33,792 bases of DNA from Bacteroidales bacterium UBA6828 (GTDB taxonomy: Bacteria; Bacteroidota; Bacteroidia; Bacteroidales; Paludibacteraceae). The stretch spans positions 1-33,792 of the forward strand of contig DKEG01000029.1 in NCBI GenBank assembly GCA_002452095.1. The letters are read 5' to 3'. This document shows, piece after piece, positions 30,735-33,792 of the stretch; the stretch's first letter is position 1, and every line of letters begins with the position of its first letter. Made by a program: the position numbers and the translations under genes. The notes under the pieces were generated by a model. It made no database searches. It was given only the letters and a program-made list of their open reading frames with translations, and was not told the DNA's origin.

Positions 30735-32897
30735 ATGAAAAAACTACTGATGACTATGGCTATTGCCGGTACAACTTTGGCGGCTGTGGCTGCCACGCCT
30801 GCTGATGCAGACAACCCGTTCTTCCACGAGAAAGAATGGAAAACGCCCCACGGCACGTATCCTTTCAACGAGATTCGCCCTGAACACTATATGCCCGCTT
30901 TCGAAGAGGGTATGCGTCAGGGATTGGCGGAGATTGATGCAATCGTAAACAACCCCGCAGACCCGACCTACAAGAACACCATCGAGGCGTACGAGAAATC
31001 AGGGCATCTGCTCTCGCTCGTGGCAGGGTGCTTCTACAACCTGACCAACTCGGACACCAACGAAACCCTCGACAGCATTGAGACGGCACTGACCCCCAAG
31101 ATGTCGGAGTACTCGGCAAACATCCGCCTCAACGAGGGACTTTTCAAACGTATCAAGGCCGTTTACGACCAAAAAGACAAACTCAAACTGACCAAAGAGC
31201 AAGCCAAACTGCTGGACGACATCTACGAGTCGTTTGCCAACAACGGGGCGAACCTCAGTCCGGAGGACAAACAGACCTACCGTGAGTTGTCTTCCAAACT
31301 GAGCCAACTGACCCTTCTCTACGGGCAGAACGTACTGCGTGCCACCAACGCATGGACAATGCTCCTGACCGACGAGTCGCTGCTTGCCGGTCTGAACGAC
31401 GACACCAAGGCTATCCTGCGCGACAATGCCGAGAAGAAAGGGTTGCAAGGCTGGTTGCTCAACCTGAAACCGACCACGTATATTCCCGTAATGCAAGACC
31501 TTGACAACCGCGACATCCGTCGTGAGTTGTACACCGCCTACAACAGCCGTTGTATCGGCGGCGAGTACGACAACACGCAGGTTATCATTGACATCGTAAA
31601 TACCCGTTTGGCTCTCGCCAACCTGTTCGGCAAAAAGACCTACGCCGAGAAATCGCTCCACAAGACGATGGCGGAGACCCCCGAAAAGGTCTATCAGTTG
31701 CTTGACCAACTGCGCGACAGTTATATGCCCGCCGCACGTGCCGAAGTGGAAGAACTGCAGCAGTTTGCTACCGCACATGGTTTCTATGCCACAATCCAGC
31801 CATGGGACTGGAGTTACTATTCCAAGAAACTGAAAAACGAGAAATATGCCATCTCCGATGATGACCTCCGTCCGTATTTCGAGGAAGATGCGGTTATCCA
31901 AGGTGTCTTCGGTTTGGCAAAACGCCTCTACGGCATTACTTTCAAAGAGAACAAGAACATCCCCGTTTACAACCCCGAAGTGAAAGCCTACGAGGTGTTT
32001 GACGAGAAGGGCAAATACTTGGCTGTTTACTATGCCGACTTCCACCCGCGGGACGGCAAGCGCGGCGGTGCATGGATGAACGATTTTCAGCCGCAATACC
32101 GCGACGGAAAAACCGACCACCGTCCGCATATCGTCAACGTAATGAACTTTACCCGCCCCACAGCCGACAAACCGGCTCTGTTCACATACGACGAGGTGGA
32201 GACTTTCCTCCACGAGTTCGGACACGGCTTGCATGGTATGCTCACCCGCTGCCAATACTCGGCTCTGTCGGGTACCAGTGTACCGCGCGACTTTGTGGAG
32301 TTGCCTTCGCAGTTCAACGAGAACTTCCTCGGCGAGAAAGAGTTCCTCGACACCTTTGCCAAGCACTATCAGACCGGCGAGAAGATGCCGCAGGAACTGA
32401 TTGACAAGATCAAGGCTTCCAACAACTACCATGCAGCGTATGCCTGCGTACGCCAACTCTCATTCGGCTACCTCGATATGGCTTGGCATACGCTTACCAA
32501 GCCTTTCACCGTACCTGCCGACCTGACCACCGAGGAGGCGGTTATCAAGTTCGGCAACGACGCTATGGAACAGGTGCGCGTAGTACCCAACGTATGCGGC
32601 ACACAGATGGAGACCGCTTTCACCCATATTTTCTCAGGCGGATACGCAGCAGGCTACTACAGTTACAAATGGTCGGAGTTGCTTGATGCGGACGCATTCT
32701 CTGTATTCAAGGCGGCTGCCGAAAAGAAGGGCGGCACGATATTCGACAAGAAGTCGGCGGAACTATTCCGCAAGAACATCCTGGAGCGCGGCGGCACCGA
32801 ACCCGCAATGGATCTGTACAAACGTTTCCGCGGCGGCGAGCCGACTATCAATGCCCTCCTGGAGCGCGATGGTATCAAGGCTATCACCATCCAATAA
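30735..32897 (+). CDS. dcp: M3 family metallopeptidase, peptidyl-dipeptidase Dcp type
   Basis: This gene encodes 720 residues, the usual length for Dcp plus a signal peptide (about 1-20, ending AAVAA). It is therefore predicted periplasmic. The zinc site is H493-E494-F-G-H497 in LHEFGHGLH, and the third ligand is E522 in DFVELPSQFNENF, 25 residues after the second His. Typical M3A blocks are FHPRDGKRGGAWMNDFQP (about 436-453) and SGGYAAGYYSYKWSELLDADAF near the C-terminus. It removes dipeptides from the C-termini of oligopeptides. The gene ends 20 nt before a strong terminator (32918-32955). The whole gene has an unusually long open frame on the opposite strand, a by-product of GC-rich codon use and not a gene. 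Confidence 0.94.
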   Translation: MKKLLMTMAIAGTTLAAVAATPADADNPFFHEKEWKTPHGTYPFNEIRPEHYMPAFEEGMRQGLAEIDAIVNNPADPTYKNTIEAYEKSGHLLSLVAGCFYNLTNSDTNETLDSIETALTPKMSEYSANIRLNEGLFKRIKAVYDQKDKLKLTKEQAKLLDDIYESFANNGANLSPEDKQTYRELSSKLSQLTLLYGQNVLRATNAWTMLLTDESLLAGLNDDTKAILRDNAEKKGLQGWLLNLKPTTYIPVMQDLDNRDIRRELYTAYNSRCIGGEYDNTQVIIDIVNTRLALANLFGKKTYAEKSLHKTMAETPEKVYQLLDQLRDSYMPAARAEVEELQQFATAHGFYATIQPWDWSYYSKKLKNEKYAISDDDLRPYFEEDAVIQGVFGLAKRLYGITFKENKNIPVYNPEVKAYEVFDEKGKYLAVYYADFHPRDGKRGGAWMNDFQPQYRDGKTDHRPHIVNVMNFTRPTADKPALFTYDEVETFLHEFGHGLHGMLTRCQYSALSGTSVPRDFVELPSQFNENFLGEKEFLDTFAKHYQTGEKMPQELIDKIKASNNYHAAYACVRQLSFGYLDMAWHTLTKPFTVPADLTTEEAVIKFGNDAMEQVRVVPNVCGTQMETAFTHIFSGGYAAGYYSYKWSELLDADAFSVFKAAAEKKGGTIFDKKSAELFRKNILERGGTEPAMDLYKRFRGGEPTINALLERDGIKAITIQ

Positions 32898-32917
32898 ACG
32901 CACATATCCATACTAAA

Positions 32918-32955
32918 AAAAGAGGCTGTCTAATGTATGTTAGACAGCCTCTTTT
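32918..32955 (+). terminator. Intrinsic terminator after the M3 peptidase gene
   Basis: AAAAGAGGCTGTCTAA (32918-32933) pairs perfectly with TTAGACAGCCTCTTTT (32940-32955), with a 6-nt loop TGTATG. The symmetric A/T flanks allow it to act on both strands and so also end the dtd transcript. Confidence 0.92.
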
Positions 32956-33031
32956 ATTGTAATAAATTGATTGTAAAACAGTTAGCGCATTACGCACACA
33001 TAACTACCTGAAATACAAGCAAAAACCGCCT

Positions 33032-33064
33032 AATCACATACGAATCACATACGAATCACATACA
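33032..33064. repeat. Three tandem 11-bp units, AATCACATAC(G/A)
   Basis: Units lie at 33032-33042, 33043-33053 and 33054-33064. They fall 14 bp past the dtd stop codon on the minus strand. The unit differs at two or three positions from the AATCACCTACT pair at 12162-12183, which also sits at the end of a minus-strand gene. Confidence 0.85.
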
Positions 33065-33077
33065 CATAACATAGACC

Positions 33078-33533
33078 TTATAGCATAAGGTTGGCAGAGT
33101 CTATCAAGATGGTTACGGGTCCGTCGTTGACAAAATCCACCTGCATATCCGCACCAAAACGACCGGTCTCCACTTGCAGTCCGTACTCGCTGCGAAGGCG
33201 GTTGTTGAAATAATCATAAAGCGATTCCGCCTGTTCAGGGCGTGCGGCTTGGACAAACGACGGACGGTTGCCATGCCGCAGATCGCCATAGAGCGTAAAC
33301 TGGGAAATGGAGAGTATCGCACCTCCTATGTCTTTGATACTCAAGTTCATCTTGCCTTCCGCATCCTCAAAGACACGCAGTTGCGCCACTTTTTTGGCGA
33401 TATAGTCGGCATCCTCCTGCGTATCCGTATGCGTAATACCCACCAGAAGCATAAAACCTTTGTCAATATGTCCCACCGTCTTGCCGTCTATCCTGACCGT
33501 GGCATTCGTGGTACGTTGTACAATAACTCTCAT
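33078..33533 (-). CDS. dtd: D-aminoacyl-tRNA deacylase
   Basis: This gene encodes 151 residues, the standard length for this enzyme. MRVIVQRTTNATVRIDGKTVGHIDKG is the family N-terminus. The catalytic cross-subunit elements are SQFTLYGD (about 77-84, ending in an oxyanion-site Gln/Thr pair) followed by RHGNRPSF, and the Gly-cisPro motif NDGPVT (about 136-141). The homodimer hydrolyses D-amino acids, and glycine on tRNA-Ala, from mischarged tRNAs in the cytoplasm. The gene stands alone, with a promoter at 33575-33606 and 11-bp tandem repeats followed by a shared terminator downstream. Confidence 0.96.
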   Translation of the reverse strand: MRVIVQRTTNATVRIDGKTVGHIDKGFMLLVGITHTDTQEDADYIAKKVAQLRVFEDAEGKMNLSIKDIGGAILSISQFTLYGDLRHGNRPSFVQAARPEQAESLYDYFNNRLRSEYGLQVETGRFGADMQVDFVNDGPVTILIDSANLML

Positions 33534-33574
33534 AACGATTTGTTTTTAACGGGTATAGATCCCTAATTTGGCTA

Positions 33575-33606
33575 CAAAGGTACATACAAAAAATGATATG
33601 TCCAAA
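33575..33606 (-). promoter_or_regulatory. Promoter of dtd
   Basis: On the minus strand TACCTTTG (33575-33582) is the -7 box and TTTG (33603-33606) the -33 box, with a 20-nt spacer. It lies about 40 nt before the dtd ATG at 33533. Confidence 0.78.
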
Positions 33607-33729
33607 TCGCCCTGCGGACCAACAACTATGGCAACCGCATCAAAATAGTAATGAAACAATGAGAAAAAAATACACTAGTCCTCAAAACGGCCTCTAAATG
33701 CCATCAAGAAGACATACATATAGATAGTT

Positions 33730-33762
33730 CGGCAAAGCCGATAACGACGCGAGACGCGTCGT
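33730..33762. repeat. REP-like double hairpin
   Basis: CGGC (33730-33733) pairs with GCCG (33737-33740). Four bases later ACGACGCG (33744-33751) pairs with CGCGTCGT (33755-33762). A related element, CGGCAGAGCCG followed by CGATAATG, occurs at 11763-11782. Nothing else is recognised between dtd and the right edge. Confidence 0.5.
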
Positions 33763-33792
33763 CTCCATACATAGCATAGTCATACGGTTTGT

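Noticed and set aside
30999..32456. 485-residue minus-strand ORF
   Set aside because: It is antisense to the M3 peptidase. No stop arises because of the GC-rich codon pattern, and the translation has no domain features.
33032..33064. Possible CRISPR array
   Set aside because: The units are 11 bp and directly tandem with no spacers, and no cas genes are nearby.
33584..33662. Short + strand reading frame with protein-like sequence (ALRTNNYGNRIKIVMKQ)
   Set aside because: It could be the tail of a decayed gene, but there is no start codon or upstream continuation, and the dtd promoter overlaps it. Too short to support.

Overview
The window is chromosomal DNA of a member of the Bacteroidota, most likely the order Bacteroidales. 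Three things point there. Nearly every intergenic start region carries the Bacteroidetes-type promoter (-7 box TAnnTTTG, with a TTG/TTTG -33 box 19-20 nt upstream). Shine-Dalgarno sites are weak. The protein set also fits: a gliding-motility/type IX secretion C-terminal sorting domain, a large PiT phosphate transporter with a PhoU-like tail, SprT-like and SIMPL proteins, and a periplasmic M3 dipeptidase. I do not assign a genus. No rRNA, tRNA or CRISPR array was recognised.

Left part (1-1.7 kb): the 5' part of an IS5-type transposase runs off the left edge. It is followed by two tandem genes for small proteins of one paralogous family, a strong terminator and a G-rich repeat. Accessory region A (1.7-11.8 kb, all minus strand): a promoter at 11251-11281 leads into an ABC-type AAA ATPase, then a protein with a PD-(D/E)XK nuclease signature, then seven glycosyltransferases (GT-A, GT-B and one GT23-like fucosyltransferase) with overlapping or closely spaced ends. 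A third member of the small-protein family lies just upstream. A 76-bp direct repeat (1631-1706 and 11853-11928) brackets the whole block.

Accessory region B (12.2-20.2 kb, minus strand): from its promoter at 20227-20258 it encodes a Wzt-type polysaccharide-export ATPase and a sugar aminotransferase. Then come a HipB-like regulator with a severely truncated hipA and a KilA-N protein. It ends with a WbqC protein, a second DegT-like enzyme, an ATP-grasp/HAD fusion and a polysaccharide pyruvyl transferase. A and B together look like a surface-polysaccharide locus interrupted by defence or toxin-antitoxin-like genes. The export permease (Wzm), flippase and polymerase are not in the window.

Right part (20.4-33.8 kb): higher-GC, core-like genes. 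These are a SprT-like metalloprotein, a SIMPL protein, a BadF-type sugar kinase, an AI-2E family permease, a small lipoprotein, the PiT transporter, an OmpR-type regulator with a short histidine kinase, a T9SS-type surface/secreted protein, an M3 metallopeptidase and D-aminoacyl-tRNA deacylase. Several intergenic spaces here hold short tandem repeats, hairpins and repeated motifs that the genes do not explain.
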